Below, piece after piece: positions 28,229 to 37,555 of a stretch of 64,000 nucleotides of DNA. The notes under the pieces are model-generated. The model saw only the letters and a program-made list of their open reading frames with translations, was not told the origin of the DNA and searched no databases. Source of the DNA: Micromonospora sp. WMMD1128. Lineage in GTDB: Bacteria; Actinomycetota; Actinomycetes; Mycobacteriales; Micromonosporaceae. Position 1 is the stretch's first letter; each line of letters opens with the position of its first letter. The DNA is taken from NCBI RefSeq assembly GCF_027497235.1, contig NZ_CP114902.1, positions 5,110,001-5,174,000 on the forward strand. The letters run 5' to 3'. Made by a program: the position numbers and the translations under genes.

Positions 28229-30046
28229 TCAGCGCTGGTCGCGGTTGCCCGCGGTGTCCTCCTGGTAGCTGGCGCCACCATTGACCTCGCTGCTCAGCGG
28301 CTTGGCACCACCCTCGGGCGGGCCGGCCACGCTGTGCCCGGCGGCCAGCTCGGGGAACTTCAGGTCGAAGGCCGGCCGCTCGGAGCGGATCCGCGGCATC
28401 CGGTCGAAGTTGCGCAGCGGCGGCGGGCAGCTCGTGGCCCACTCGAGCGAGTTGCCGTGGCCCCAGGGGTCGTCGACCTCGACCACCGGGCCGGTCTTGT
28501 ACGACTTCCAGCAGTTCCAGATGAACGGCAGGGTCGAGATGCCGGTGATGAACGCGCCGATGGTGGAGACCATGTTCAGCGTGGTGAAGCCGTCGTCGGC
28601 CTGGTAGTCGGCGTAGCGGCGGGGCATGCCCTCGGCGCCGAGCCAGTGCTGCACCAGGAACGTGGTGTGGAAGCCGATCATGGTCAGCCAGAAGTGGACC
28701 TTGCCGAGCCGCTCGTCGAGCATCCGGCCGGTCATCTTCGGGAACCAGAAGTAGATGCCGGCGAAGACGGCGAACACGATGGTGCCGAACAGCACGTAGT
28801 GGAAGTGCGCCACCACGAAGTAGGAGTCGTGCAGGTGGAAGTCGATCGGCGGGCTGGCCAGCAGCACCCCGGTCAGGCCACCGAAGAGGAAGGTCACCAG
28901 GAAGCCGATGGCGAACAGCATCGGCGTCTCGAAGGTGATCTGGCCCCGCCACATGGTGCCGATCCAGTTGAAGAACTTCATGCCGGTGGGCACGGCGATC
29001 AGGTAGCTCAGGAAGCTGAAGAACGGCAGCAGCACCTGGCCGGTGGCGAACATGTGGTGCGCCCAGACGCTCATCGACAGCGCGGCGATGGCGACGGTGG
29101 CGGCGACCAGGCCCTTGTAGCCGAAGATCGGCTTGCGGGAGAAGACCGGGATGATCTCGGTGATGATGCCGAAGAACGGCAGCGCGACGATGTAGACCTC
29201 GGGGTGCCCGAAGAACCAGAACAGGTGCTGCCACAGCATCGGCCCACCGGTGGCCGGGTCGTACACGTGCGCGCCGATGATCCGGTCCGCGGCGAGCGCG
29301 AACAGCGCGGCGGCCAGCAGCGGGAAGACCAGGATCGCCAGCAGGCTGGTGACGAGCATGTTCCAGGTGAAGATCGGCATCCGGAACATGGTCATGCCGG
29401 GGGCGCGCAGGGTCAGGATCGTGGTGATCAGGTTGACCGCGCCGAGGATGGTGCCCAGACCGGAGATGGCCAGGCCGACCACCCACATGTTGGCGCCGAC
29501 GCCGGGCGAGTGCTCGGCGGTGCTCAGCGGCGTGTAGGCCGTCCAACCGAAGTCGGCCGCGCCACCGGGGCTGACGAAGCCGGCCACGGCCAGCGTGCCA
29601 CCGAAGAGGTAGAGCCAGTAGGCGAACGCGTTGAGCCGGGGGAACGACACGTCGGGCGCGCCGATCTGGAGCGGCACCACGTAGTTCGCGAAGGCGAACA
29701 CGATGGGCGTCGCGAAGAACAGCAGCATGATCGTGCCGTGCATGGTGAAGAGCTGGTTGTACTGCTCGGGCGACAGGAACTGCAGCCCCGGCCGCGCCAA
29801 CTCGGCACGCATGATCAGGGCCATCAGGCCACCGATCATGAAGAACGCGAACGCGGTGACCATGTACATGATCCCGATCTGCTTCGCGTCCGTGGTGCGC
29901 AGCAGCCGCGCGATGGCCGACCCCTTGACCGGCTCGCGGACCGGCCAGGGCCGGGTCACGACCGGCTTGGGTGCGACGGTGGTCACGAGTGGCCTCCGGT
30001 TCTGGGTTGTCCCGCTCGGCGCGCTGGTCATCGGCGCAGCCGTCAT
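28229..30046 (-). CDS. ctaD: Cytochrome c oxidase subunit I (aa3 type)
   Basis: The 605-residue integral membrane protein has 12 transmembrane helices and carries the low-spin haem and haem-CuB centre of the terminal oxidase. Ligand motifs are [11 protein letters not shown] (haem a), [10 protein letters not shown] (CuB His with the linked Tyr), [12 protein letters not shown] (CuB His-His) and [13 protein letters not shown] (haem ligands). Subunits II and III are not nearby, as is usual for actinobacterial ctaD. ATG 30046 lies eight bases after TATCCT (30060-30055), so the start is probably leaderless. The C-terminal tail after helix 12 is hydrophilic and about 70 residues long. Confidence 0.96.
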   Translation of the reverse strand: MTAAPMTSAPSGTTQNRRPLVTTVAPKPVVTRPWPVREPVKGSAIARLLRTTDAKQIGIMYMVTAFAFFMIGGLMALIMRAELARPGLQFLSPEQYNQLFTMHGTIMLLFFATPIVFAFANYVVPLQIGAPDVSFPRLNAFAYWLYLFGGTLAVAGFVSPGGAADFGWTAYTPLSTAEHSPGVGANMWVVGLAISGLGTILGAVNLITTILTLRAPGMTMFRMPIFTWNMLVTSLLAILVFPLLAAALFALAADRIIGAHVYDPATGGPMLWQHLFWFFGHPEVYIVALPFFGIITEIIPVFSRKPIFGYKGLVAATVAIAALSMSVWAHHMFATGQVLLPFFSFLSYLIAVPTGMKFFNWIGTMWRGQITFETPMLFAIGFLVTFLFGGLTGVLLASPPIDFHLHDSYFVVAHFHYVLFGTIVFAVFAGIYFWFPKMTGRMLDERLGKVHFWLTMIGFHTTFLVQHWLGAEGMPRRYADYQADDGFTTLNMVSTIGAFITGISTLPFIWNCWKSYKTGPVVEVDDPWGHGNSLEWATSCPPPLRNFDRMPRIRSERPAFDLKFPELAAGHSVAGPPEGGAKPLSSEVNGGASYQEDTAGNRDQR

Positions 30047-30114
30047 CCGCAAGGAGGATAGTCCCCGGTAGGTGACCCCGCCGTCGGGGGTGGGCGGCTA
30101 CGATCTCCGGTCTC

Positions 30115-31221
30115 TTACAGCGGGCCGGTGAGGAGCCGGTAGTGCTCCCCGAAGATCCGCCCGCCGCGTCCGCGCAGCAACGGGTCGCGCAGCGCCGGCG
30201 GCACGTCGCGGGTGCGGTTGCGGTCCCGGGTCCGGTCCCGCACCCAGCGGGTACGCGGCCGACGGCGACTCTCGTACGCGATCAGCGCGGCCTCGACGCT
30301 GCCGGCCGCCTTGAGCGACTCGGCGAGCACGACGGCGTCCTCCAACGCCATCGCCGCCCCCTGCGAGAGGGTAGGCGCGGTGGCGTGAGCGGCGTCACCG
30401 ACGAGCAGCACCCGTCCATGGAACCAGCGCCCCAGCTCGACCTCCTCGGTGCGCTCCGCGTGCACCGTCTCCAGCGCGGCGAGCACCTCGGGCACCGGCC
30501 CGCCGTAGCCGTCGAACAGCTCGTGCATCCGGGCCCGCGGGTCTGCCGGCACCGTGGCGCCGGCCTCGTCGGCATAGCAGTAGAGCCGGCCGGCGCCGAG
30601 CGGCACCGTCAGGAAGCCGGCCCGCTGGCCGAGCAGCGCGGTCCAGTCGGCGACCGGTGGGCCGCCGCATACCACGGCGCGGTAGATCACCTGCCCGGCG
30701 GGACGGGGTGGCCCGCCGAGGGCGGCCAGGGCGCGCACCGTGGAGCGCGGCCCGTCGGCGCCGACGACCAGGTCGTACTCCCCGCCGGTGCCGTCGGTGA
30801 AGCCGACCGCGACGCCGCCGGGCAGCGGTTCGACGGTGCTCACCTCGGCGCCGTGCCGGACGGCCCCGCCGGCGCCGGTGAGCAGCACCCGGTGCAGTTC
30901 GGCGCGGGGCAGGGCCCGGCATTCGCCCACCCCGGCCCAGAGCGCGTCGAGGTCCACCTCGCACAGCGGCGCCCCGTCGGCGTCGAGGAAGCGCTGCCGG
31001 TGGATCACCTGCCCGAGCGGTCGCAGCGGACCGTCCAGGTCGAGCCGGCGCATCGCGCGGGCCGCGTTGCCGGGAAGGTAGAGACCGGTGTCGACGCGTT
31101 CGGTGGGGGGCAGCCGCTCGGTGACGTCCGGTCGGAACCCCGCCAGGCGCAGCGCCCGGGCCACGGCGAGGCCCGCGATGCCGGCGCCGACGACGAGGAT
31201 GCGCAGGGGAGAACCACCCAT
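30115..31221 (-). CDS. FAD-dependent monooxygenase (class A hydroxylase type)
   Basis: The 368-residue flavoprotein has the dinucleotide fold RILVVGAGIAGLAVARAL at the start, the DG motif VVGADGPRSTVRAL and the GD motif VLLVGDAAHATAPTLSQGAA. These place it with aromatic hydroxylases and related oxidoreductases; the substrate is unknown. ATG 31221 has GGAGG 11 bases upstream; TTG 31266 would add 15 residues. It is not part of an obvious pathway cluster. Confidence 0.9.
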   Translation of the reverse strand: MGGSPLRILVVGAGIAGLAVARALRLAGFRPDVTERLPPTERVDTGLYLPGNAARAMRRLDLDGPLRPLGQVIHRQRFLDADGAPLCEVDLDALWAGVGECRALPRAELHRVLLTGAGGAVRHGAEVSTVEPLPGGVAVGFTDGTGGEYDLVVGADGPRSTVRALAALGGPPRPAGQVIYRAVVCGGPPVADWTALLGQRAGFLTVPLGAGRLYCYADEAGATVPADPRARMHELFDGYGGPVPEVLAALETVHAERTEEVELGRWFHGRVLLVGDAAHATAPTLSQGAAMALEDAVVLAESLKAAGSVEAALIAYESRRRPRTRWVRDRTRDRNRTRDVPPALRDPLLRGRGGRIFGEHYRLLTGPL

Positions 31222-31402
31222 CGTGGGGTACGCCTCCGGAGGGGGGTCGGAACGCGTCGGAGGCAAGACACTACTCGCCGCAACCGGGCGGCGGAAGTGC
31301 CGGTCGGCCCTGGTTCGCCCGCCCGTTCGTGTCGCGTAAAACGCTCATCTTAACCGGTTCATTTGCGGCAGAGTTTCAAACATGTAAATCTATGCTGGTC
31401 CA

Positions 31403-31416
31403 TGGGAGCGCTCCCG
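31403..31416. promoter_or_regulatory. CebR-like operator upstream of the GH12 cellulase
   Basis: TGGGAGCGCTCCCG matches 13 of 14 bases of the CebR palindrome. A -10-like TATGCT (31391-31396) puts the expected transcription start at or near the box, so a bound repressor would block initiation. A second palindrome, AACCGGTT (31352-31359), lies further upstream. Confidence 0.82.
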
Positions 31417-31467
31417 CACGTATCCCACCGACCGACCGGCGCCCCTCGCGCCGACCCAAGGAGCATC

Positions 31468-32598
31468 ATGCAGCGTCCACTCAGGGCCCTCGCCGCGGCC
31501 GGTCTTCTGGTCGCCGGCACCGTCGTCGCCGTCGCCCTCGGCGGCAGCGCCTCCGCCGACACCCAGATCTGCGAGCAGTACGGCTCGACCACGGTCGGCG
31601 GCCGGTACGTGGTCCAGAACAACCGCTGGGGCACCAGCGCCCAGCAGTGCATCAACGTCACCTCGTCCGGCTTCTCCATCACCCGGGCGGACGGCTCCGC
31701 GCCGACCAACGGAGCGCCGGTCTCCTACCCGTCGATCTTCTTCGGCTGCCACTACACCAACTGCTCCCCCGGCACGAACCTGCCGGCCCAGGTCAAGAAC
31801 ATCAGCAGCGCGCCGAGCAGCATCAGCTTCAACTACGTCGGCGGCGCGACCTACGACGCCGCGTACGACATCTGGCTCGACCCGTCGCCCAAGAAGGACG
31901 GCGTGAACCAGATGGAGATCATGATCTGGCTCAACCGGCAGGGCTCGATCCAGCCCATCGGCTCCCCCGTCGGCAACACCAACATCGCCGGCCGGAACTG
32001 GGAGGTCTGGCGGGGCAGCAACGGCTCCAACAACGTCATCTCGTACGTGTCGTCGTCCGCCGTCTCCAGCTACAGCTTCGACGCGATGGCGTTCATCAAC
32101 GACACCCGCAACCGGGGCGCGATCACCAACGACTGGTACCTGACCAGCGTCCAGGCCGGCTTCGAGCCGTGGCAGGGCGGCGTCGGGCTGGCGGTCACCT
32201 CGTTCTCGCAGAGCGTCAACCTCGGTGGCAACAACCCGCCGCCCACCAACGGGCCGACCACGCCGCCGCCGTCGGGCAACGCCGCCTGCACCGTGACCTA
32301 CAAGGCCAACACGTGGAACAGCGGCTTCACCGCCGACGTGACGGTCAAGAACACCGGCAACAGCACCATCAACGGCTGGACGATGAATTACAACCTGCCC
32401 TCCGGGCAGACGATCACCAGCTCGTGGAACGCCACCGTGACGCAGAGCGGCTCGGCGGTGACCGCGCGGAACCTCAACTACAACGGCACGCTGTCCCCCG
32501 GCGCGTCGACCAGCTTCGGCTACCAGGGGAACCTGAACGGCAGCTACTCGTCGCCGAGCAGCTTCACCCTCAACGGCACCACCTGCGCCCGGGGCTGA
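31468..32598 (+). CDS. Secreted GH12 endoglucanase with CBM2
   Basis: The protein has 376 residues. Residues 1-30 are a signal peptide ending GGSASA. Residues 31-250 form a GH12 beta-sandwich domain with nucleophile Glu150 (NQMEIMIWLN) and acid/base Glu233 (GFEPWQGG). A Pro/Thr linker (253-270) leads to a family 2 cellulose-binding module (271-376; CTVTYKANTWNSGFTADVTV and a closing Cys). It should cut beta-1,4-glucans outside the cell. ATG 31468 has AAGGAG five bases before it. A CebR-like operator sits about 50 bases upstream of the start. Confidence 0.95.
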   Translation: MQRPLRALAAAGLLVAGTVVAVALGGSASADTQICEQYGSTTVGGRYVVQNNRWGTSAQQCINVTSSGFSITRADGSAPTNGAPVSYPSIFFGCHYTNCSPGTNLPAQVKNISSAPSSISFNYVGGATYDAAYDIWLDPSPKKDGVNQMEIMIWLNRQGSIQPIGSPVGNTNIAGRNWEVWRGSNGSNNVISYVSSSAVSSYSFDAMAFINDTRNRGAITNDWYLTSVQAGFEPWQGGVGLAVTSFSQSVNLGGNNPPPTNGPTTPPPSGNAACTVTYKANTWNSGFTADVTVKNTGNSTINGWTMNYNLPSGQTITSSWNATVTQSGSAVTARNLNYNGTLSPGASTSFGYQGNLNGSYSSPSSFTLNGTTCARG

Positions 32599-32607
32599 CA
32601 CCGGGAC

Positions 32608-32643
32608 GTGCGGGGCGCGGTCCGTGCGGACCGCGCCCCGCAC
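32608..32643. terminator. Bidirectional terminator between cellulase and reductase
   Basis: A perfect 17-bp inverted repeat (GTGCGGGGCGCGGTCCG and its complement) has only two bases between the arms. It stands between convergent genes, starting ten bases after the cellulase stop. Confidence 0.8.
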
Positions 32644-32654
32644 CATGTGCCGGC

Positions 32655-33437
32655 TCAGCCGGCGAGGGCGTCGATGTCGCGCATCTCCTCGGCGGTCAGC
32701 GAGAACCCGAACACGTCGGCGTTGGCCCGGATCCGCTCCGGCGTGACCGACTTCGGGATGACCACGATCTCGTGGTCGATGTGCCAGCGCAGCACCACCT
32801 GGGCCGGCGAGACGTCGTGCGCCTGGGCGATGCGCACCAGCACCGGGTCGGACAGGTCGCTCGTCGCGAGCGGGCTGTAGCCCTCAAGCGTCACCCCCCG
32901 GTCCCGGTGGGCGACGTGCGTCCCCCTGTCGTACTGCGACGGGCTCCAGCGGATCTGGTTGACCGCGGGCGTCTCCTCGGTGGCCTGGATCAGCTCGTCG
33001 AGCTGCGCGATCGAGTAGTTGCTCACCCCGACGGCGCGGGCCAGGTTCTCGTCGCGGGCGGCGAGCATCTCCCGCCACAGCGGGATGCTGTCCCCCGGCG
33101 CCGACGGCGGCCAGTGCACCAGCCACAGGTCGACATACTCGACACCCAGCGCGGCGAGGCTCGACTCGATGGTCTCCCGCTCCCGGCCCACCCGGTCCGG
33201 CGGCAGCTTCGTGGTGATGAAGAGGTCCTCCCGGCGCAGCCCGCTCTCCGCGACCGCGCGCCCGACCTCCTTCTCGTTGCCGTACATCGTGGCGGTGTCC
33301 AGGTGCCGGTAACCGGCGTCCAGCGCGGCGAGCACGGCCTGGTAACCGTCCTCGCCGGTGGCCCGCCAGGTGCCGAAACCGAGCAGCGGGATCCGGACGT
33401 CGCCCGGGAGCGGGAGGGTGGGTTGGTCGAGGTCCAT
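32655..33437 (-). CDS. Aldo/keto reductase
   Basis: The 260-residue NADPH-dependent reductase has the catalytic tetrad regions LDAGYRHLDTATMYGNEKEV (Asp, Tyr), FITTKLPPDR (Lys) and VDLWLVHWP (His), and a C-terminal nucleotide-binding VVIPKSVTPERIRAN. The length is typical of the AKR5-like bacterial group. ATG 33437 lies seven bases after TAGAAC (33450-33445), suggesting a leaderless start. It is divergent from the LigD-like gene with 70 bp between starts. Confidence 0.92.
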   Translation of the reverse strand: MDLDQPTLPLPGDVRIPLLGFGTWRATGEDGYQAVLAALDAGYRHLDTATMYGNEKEVGRAVAESGLRREDLFITTKLPPDRVGRERETIESSLAALGVEYVDLWLVHWPPSAPGDSIPLWREMLAARDENLARAVGVSNYSIAQLDELIQATEETPAVNQIRWSPSQYDRGTHVAHRDRGVTLEGYSPLATSDLSDPVLVRIAQAHDVSPAQVVLRWHIDHEIVVIPKSVTPERIRANADVFGFSLTAEEMRDIDALAG

Positions 33438-33507
33438 GCCGACCGTTCTACCCGTGATCGTCGCCGGCATTCCGGCGGGCGGGCCGGGTCTGACGGAGAA
33501 TGCGGGG

Positions 33508-34542
33508 ATGGCGGACCGGCTGGCGGACTACCGGCGCAAGCGGGACGCCGCGCGTACCCCGGAACCGGTGCCCGAACGGGCCCCGGCCCGGAAGCGGGCC
33601 GCGCGGCGCGCCCCCCGCTTCGTCATCCAGCAGCACCACGCCCGCAGCCTGCACTGGGACCTGCGGCTGGAGCACGACGGCGTGCTGGCCTCCTGGGCGG
33701 TGCCGCGCGGCCTGCCCCGCGACCCGGGCCGTAACCACCTCGCCGTCCACACCGAGGACCACCCGATGGAATACCTGACGTTCCACGGCGAGATCCCCGC
33801 CGGGGAGTACGGCGGCGGGCGGATGACGGTGCACGACACCGGCACCTACCGCGCGGAGAAGTGGCGTGACGACGAGGTGGTCGTGGTGCTGGACGGGCGG
33901 CGCACGAAGGGCCGGTACGTCCTGTTCGCCACCGGCGGCCGGGGCCGGGACTGGATGGTCCGGCGCACCGACCCGGCGCCGGCGGGCTGGACACCGATGC
34001 CCGAGCTGGTCCGCCCGATGCGACCCGCCGAGGGCCGGCGGCTGCCGCGCGACGCCGACGCCTGGGGGTACGAGCCGCGCTGGGCGGGCGTGCGGGCGAT
34101 GGCGTACGTCTCCGGCGGCCGACTGCGGCTGCTCGACGGCGACGACGCGGAGATCACCGGGGCGTACCCCTGGTTGCGGGCCATGGCCGAGGAGCTGGCG
34201 CCCACCGAGGTGGTGCTCGACGGCGTGCTGGTGCGCATCGACCCGGCCGGGCGGGTCAAGCCGCCCAGCAAGCGGGACGGCCAGTTCCTCGCCGTCGACC
34301 TGCTCTGGCTGGAGGGCGTGACCAGCCTGGACGTGCCGTACGCGCAGCGCCGCGAGCTGCTCGACTCGCTGGCGCTCGCCGGCCCGCACTGGCAGACTCC
34401 GCCGTGGTTCCCGGGAGTCGGCGCGGACGCCCTGCGGGCCGCCCGTGAGCAGAAGCTCCCGGGAGTGGTGGCGAAGCGCCTCGACTCCCCCTACGAGCCG
34501 GGCCGGCGCAGCCGGCACTGGCTGAGCATCGACGCGAGCTGA
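33508..34542 (+). CDS. LigD-like protein: intact 3'-phosphoesterase domain, inactivated ligase domain
   Basis: The protein has 344 residues. Residues 36-150 are a LigD 3'-phosphoesterase domain with its metal/active-site residues in place (QQHHARSLHWDLRLE with His43, His49, Asp51, Arg53; EDHP with His85). Residues 165-344 follow the adenylation domain of ATP-dependent DNA ligases, but motif I (ExKxDGxR) reads EPRWAGVR, so the catalytic Lys is Arg191 and the Asp is Ala193. Motif III LDGEIV-like reads LDGVLVR, and the EGVVAKR motif reads PGVVAKR. Ligation should be impossible. A role in trimming or binding DNA ends is plausible. No Ku gene is nearby. Confidence 0.85.
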   Translation: MADRLADYRRKRDAARTPEPVPERAPARKRAARRAPRFVIQQHHARSLHWDLRLEHDGVLASWAVPRGLPRDPGRNHLAVHTEDHPMEYLTFHGEIPAGEYGGGRMTVHDTGTYRAEKWRDDEVVVVLDGRRTKGRYVLFATGGRGRDWMVRRTDPAPAGWTPMPELVRPMRPAEGRRLPRDADAWGYEPRWAGVRAMAYVSGGRLRLLDGDDAEITGAYPWLRAMAEELAPTEVVLDGVLVRIDPAGRVKPPSKRDGQFLAVDLLWLEGVTSLDVPYAQRRELLDSLALAGPHWQTPPWFPGVGADALRAAREQKLPGVVAKRLDSPYEPGRRSRHWLSIDAS

Positions 34543-34550
34543 GGACCATC

Positions 34551-35744
34551 GTGCACCTGACGCACCTGGAGTGCCCGCGCTGCGGCCTGGAACACCCCGC
34601 CGACAAGTTGCAGAACCTGTGCGGGTGCGGCTCCCCGCTGCTGGCCCGCTACGACCTGGCCACGGTCGCCGCCACGGTGGCCCCGGAGCAGTTCGGGCTC
34701 CGCCCGGCCGACCTGTGGCGCTACCGGGAGCTGCTGCCGGTGGCGGATCCCCGGTTCGTCACCACGCTCGGCGAGGGCTGGACGCCGCTGTGGCACGCCC
34801 CGGCGTACGGCCACGAGATCGGGGTCGACGAGCTGATCGTCAAGGACGAGGGGCTGATGCCGACCGGGTCGTTCAAGGCCCGGGGCGCGGCGGTCGGCGT
34901 GAGCCGGGCCCGGGAGCTGGGCGTCGAGCGGATCGCCATGCCGACCAACGGCAACGCCGGGGCGGCCTGGGCGACGTACGCGGCCCGGGCCGGCATCGGC
35001 GCGACCATCGCCATGCCGTTGGCCGCGCCCACCATCTGCCGGCAGGAGTGCGTCGCCGCCGGGGCCGACCTGCGGCTGGTCGACGGCCTGATCAACGACG
35101 CCGGCCGGGAGATCGCCGGGCTGATCGCCGGGTCGAACGGACGGATCTTCGACGCCGGCACACTACGCGAGCCGTACCGGCTCGAAGGCAAGAAGACCAT
35201 GGGGTACGAGATCGTCGAGCAGCTCGGCTGGCAGGTGCCCGACGTCATCATCTATCCGACCGGTGGCGGTGTCGGGCTGATCGGCATCCACAAGGCGCTG
35301 CACGAGCTGCGCGAGCTGGGTTGGGTCTCCGACCGGCTGCCCCGGCTGGTGGCGGTGCAGTCCACCGGCTGCGCGCCGATCGTGCGCGCGTTCGCGGCCG
35401 GCGAGGCGCGGGCCACCCCGTGGGCGGACGCGAAGACCGTCGCGTTCGGCATCACCGTGCCCGCTCCGCTCGGCGACGAGCTGGTCCTGAGCGCGCTCCG
35501 GGACAGCGCCGGCACCGCGATCGCGGTGGACGACGCGGAGATCCTCACCGACCTGCGCGACTTCGCCGCCCGGGAGGGGCTGCTGCTGTGTCCGGAGGGC
35601 GCGGCCTGCCTGACCGCCGCCCGGCACCTGCGCGCCGGCGGCTGGATCCGCCCCGGCGAGCGCGTCGTCGTCCTCAACACCGGCGCCGGGTGTAAGGAGG
35701 GGCCCCTTCTTAACACTTTCGGTAGAGGAGGGGCCCCTTCTTAA
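34551..35744 (+). CDS. thrC: Threonine synthase
   Basis: The 397-residue PLP enzyme converts O-phosphohomoserine to threonine. The N-terminus has a small Cys4 element (CPRCGLEH, CGCGSPLLARYDL), the PLP Lys lies in MPTGSFKARGAAVG and the phosphate loop is PTGGGVGLIG. The start follows the LigD-like gene by nine bases; no SD is obvious, GTG 34551 being used. The natural C-terminus appears lost: after LNTGAG the last 16 or so residues (KEGPLLNTFGRGGAPS) and the stop codon come from an interspersed repeat. Threonine-synthase-like deaminases share the fold, so the reaction is probable rather than certain. Confidence 0.88.
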   Translation: MHLTHLECPRCGLEHPADKLQNLCGCGSPLLARYDLATVAATVAPEQFGLRPADLWRYRELLPVADPRFVTTLGEGWTPLWHAPAYGHEIGVDELIVKDEGLMPTGSFKARGAAVGVSRARELGVERIAMPTNGNAGAAWATYAARAGIGATIAMPLAAPTICRQECVAAGADLRLVDGLINDAGREIAGLIAGSNGRIFDAGTLREPYRLEGKKTMGYEIVEQLGWQVPDVIIYPTGGGVGLIGIHKALHELRELGWVSDRLPRLVAVQSTGCAPIVRAFAAGEARATPWADAKTVAFGITVPAPLGDELVLSALRDSAGTAIAVDDAEILTDLRDFAAREGLLLCPEGAACLTAARHLRAGGWIRPGERVVVLNTGAGCKEGPLLNTFGRGGAPS

Positions 35745-35747
35745 CAC
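35694..35747. repeat. Interspersed GGGGCCCC/TTAAC element, copy 2
   Basis: Two nearly identical arms, AAGGAGGGGCCCCTTCTTAA (35694) and GAGGAGGGGCCCCTTCTTAA (35725), are separated by a short spacer with CTTTCGGT. This is the most regular of the three copies. It supplies the C-terminal codons and the stop of threonine synthase. Confidence 0.88.
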
Positions 35748-35774
35748 GAGAAAACACGAGCGCGCACGAGCGCG

Positions 35775-36167
35775 TCAGGACGTCGGCGGCTCGTCCTTGC
35801 CCGCTTCCTCGGCGGCGTCCGCCTCCTCCTTCGTCCGGTGCACCGCGCCGTCGGCGTGCTCCGGCGGCCCGTACACGGTGTAGAGCACCAGCGGGTTCGG
35901 CCCGGTGTTGACGAAGTTGTGCTTCGTGCCGGACGGCACGACCACCAGGTCGCCGGCGACGACCTCCTGCTTCTCCCCGGCCACCCGCGCCTCGCCGGTG
36001 CCGCTGACGAAGGTGAGGATCTGGTCGATGCCCTCGTGCACCTCCTCGCCGATCTCGCCGCCCGGCGGGATGGTCATGATGACCAGCTGCGTGTGCTCCC
36101 CGGTCCAGAGCACGCGGCGGAAGTCGGGACTCTTCTCGGCGACGGTCGCGATCGTGAAATGCTCCAT
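35775..36167 (-). CDS. Cupin-domain protein
   Basis: The 130-residue single-cupin protein has motif 1 PGGEIGEEVHEGIDQILTFV, which carries the usual Glu and His, though the first His of HxH is not evident, and motif 2 GDLVVVPSGTKHNFVN with its His. It probably binds a metal, but the substrate is unknown. The last 25 residues are acidic and disordered (EEADAAEEAGKDE). ATG 36167 lies six bases after TATGAC on the minus strand, so the start is probably leaderless. The 247-base gap upstream (36168-36414) shows no further gene. Confidence 0.85.
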   Translation of the reverse strand: MEHFTIATVAEKSPDFRRVLWTGEHTQLVIMTIPPGGEIGEEVHEGIDQILTFVSGTGEARVAGEKQEVVAGDLVVVPSGTKHNFVNTGPNPLVLYTVYGPPEHADGAVHRTKEEADAAEEAGKDEPPTS

Positions 36168-36414
36168 GGCCCGGTCATACCCCGTTCGCGTGCCCGCCAC
36201 GCCGGGAGTGACGGATGGCGGAATTCCCCACGCCGGCCAGGTTTGGATCCGCTCCGGACGGGCAACTGCCGTCGACAAGACCGGCGCGGGTTGGGCCGGT
36301 CGAGCCAGGTCCCCGCTGACGTACCGCCGTACGGCTGCGACGGTGGGAGACGGCCAGAGCGCGGCGACGCTACGACCTGACGGTCGTGCGGCGCCGTGCG
36401 CTCGTTGTGCCGGG

Positions 36415-36819
36415 TCAGGCGAGCACGGCCAGGTGGAACGGGCGGTCCGCGTGCCCGCTGGCCGCGTGCGTCTCGACGAAGACCGCGTTGGCGATGCCGG
36501 CCCGGGGCGCCACCGTGAGCACACCCTGCTGGGCGAGCCCGCCGCCGGTGGCCGGACCCACCGTGCCGACGTACGCCGCCCGGGCGACGTCCTGGTCGAA
36601 GGCGACCTGGTACATCCCGGCGGCGAGCCGGGTGGCCGACGTGGCGCCGAGGCCGCGGACCAGCGTGCCGTTCGCGTCGACCACGGCGAACAGGACGCGG
36701 GCGGTCGCCGGCAGTCCGGCCGCCCCGTTCGAGTTGATCTCGGTGTCGACCCGTGCGACCTCCGGCACGCTCGGGGTGGGCTGGCCGGTCGCTCCCCTCC
36801 TCGATCTGGGGCTGGACAT
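36415..36819 (-). CDS. Hypothetical beta-rich protein
   Basis: The 134-residue protein begins MSSPRSRRGATGQPTPSV and shows no signal peptide. The central part (ARVLFAVVDANGTLVRGLGA, YQVAFDQDVARAAYVGTVG, IANAVFVETHAASG) has the alternating pattern of a beta-sandwich. I recognise no family. ATG 36819 has AGGGGA a few bases upstream; GTG 36837 is an in-frame alternative. It stands alone between small unknown genes. Confidence 0.6.
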   Translation of the reverse strand: MSSPRSRRGATGQPTPSVPEVARVDTEINSNGAAGLPATARVLFAVVDANGTLVRGLGATSATRLAAGMYQVAFDQDVARAAYVGTVGPATGGGLAQQGVLTVAPRAGIANAVFVETHAASGHADRPFHLAVLA

Positions 36820-36984
36820 CGTGGTCCCCTCTCCCACCGGACGCCGGCGGAAGGCGTCCGTGGTGCGCCAGGCGATCAGCGCCGATCACTCTCCTGCTTC
36901 CGAAGCTATGCCGGCGCACCACCCACCAACCACTGACAGCACTGTCCGATCAAGGACAGTCAACGGCTGTGAGCTGCGAAAACG

Positions 36985-37452
36985 TCAGTCGTCCGAGTCT
37001 CGGGTCGGCACCTGGCCGCGGCACCGCAGCCGAAGCTCGTACTCCTGACCGCCGCCCACGAAGCGCACCTCGACGTGATCGTCCGGCCCCGCCTCGGCGT
37101 CCTTCGTCCGATATCCGGGCGCCGGGGACCAGGTCACCACGCGGACCCCGCCGGGCACGCACTCGGCGAGCACACTGCCGCCGGGCGTCACGAAGTCCCG
37201 CCGCGCGCCGGTCGCGGCCGGCGCGCCCGACCGCGGGCCGGCCGTCGTCGCCGCCGGGTTCGCACCGGTCGGGCTCGGCACACCCGGATCGGGTACGGCG
37301 AGCGCCCGCGCCACGTCCCGCTCGGTGCGTACCCCACCGGCCGTACCGGTGATGCCCGCGCCCACCAGGTCGACGGCGGCCAACCCGACGAGCGTGGCGG
37401 CGACGGTGGTGGCCAACCAGCCCGTGACGGCGAGGAGGGTACGGCGGTCCAT
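36985..37452 (-). CDS. Small exported or membrane-anchored protein
   Basis: The 155-residue protein has an uncleaved-type N-terminal membrane segment (LLAVTGWLATTVAATLVGLA), a Pro/Ala/Thr-rich spacer (about 52-85) and an extracellular domain with two cysteines (AECVPGGVRVVTW, LRLRCRGQVP) likely to form a disulfide. The pattern matches many small actinobacterial envelope proteins of unknown role. It is divergent from the two-component system at 37556, which might regulate it. Confidence 0.7.
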   Translation of the reverse strand: MDRRTLLAVTGWLATTVAATLVGLAAVDLVGAGITGTAGGVRTERDVARALAVPDPGVPSPTGANPAATTAGPRSGAPAATGARRDFVTPGGSVLAECVPGGVRVVTWSPAPGYRTKDAEAGPDDHVEVRFVGGGQEYELRLRCRGQVPTRDSDD

Positions 37453-37555
37453 GCCCCGAGTGTGCCCCGCGACCGGGTTGGGCGGGTCTCCGGGCGAGGC
37501 TAAGGTCCGGTTAAGGAGCCTCGGCGGCGTCCCCGGCGAGGGCTACTCTGCCTGC

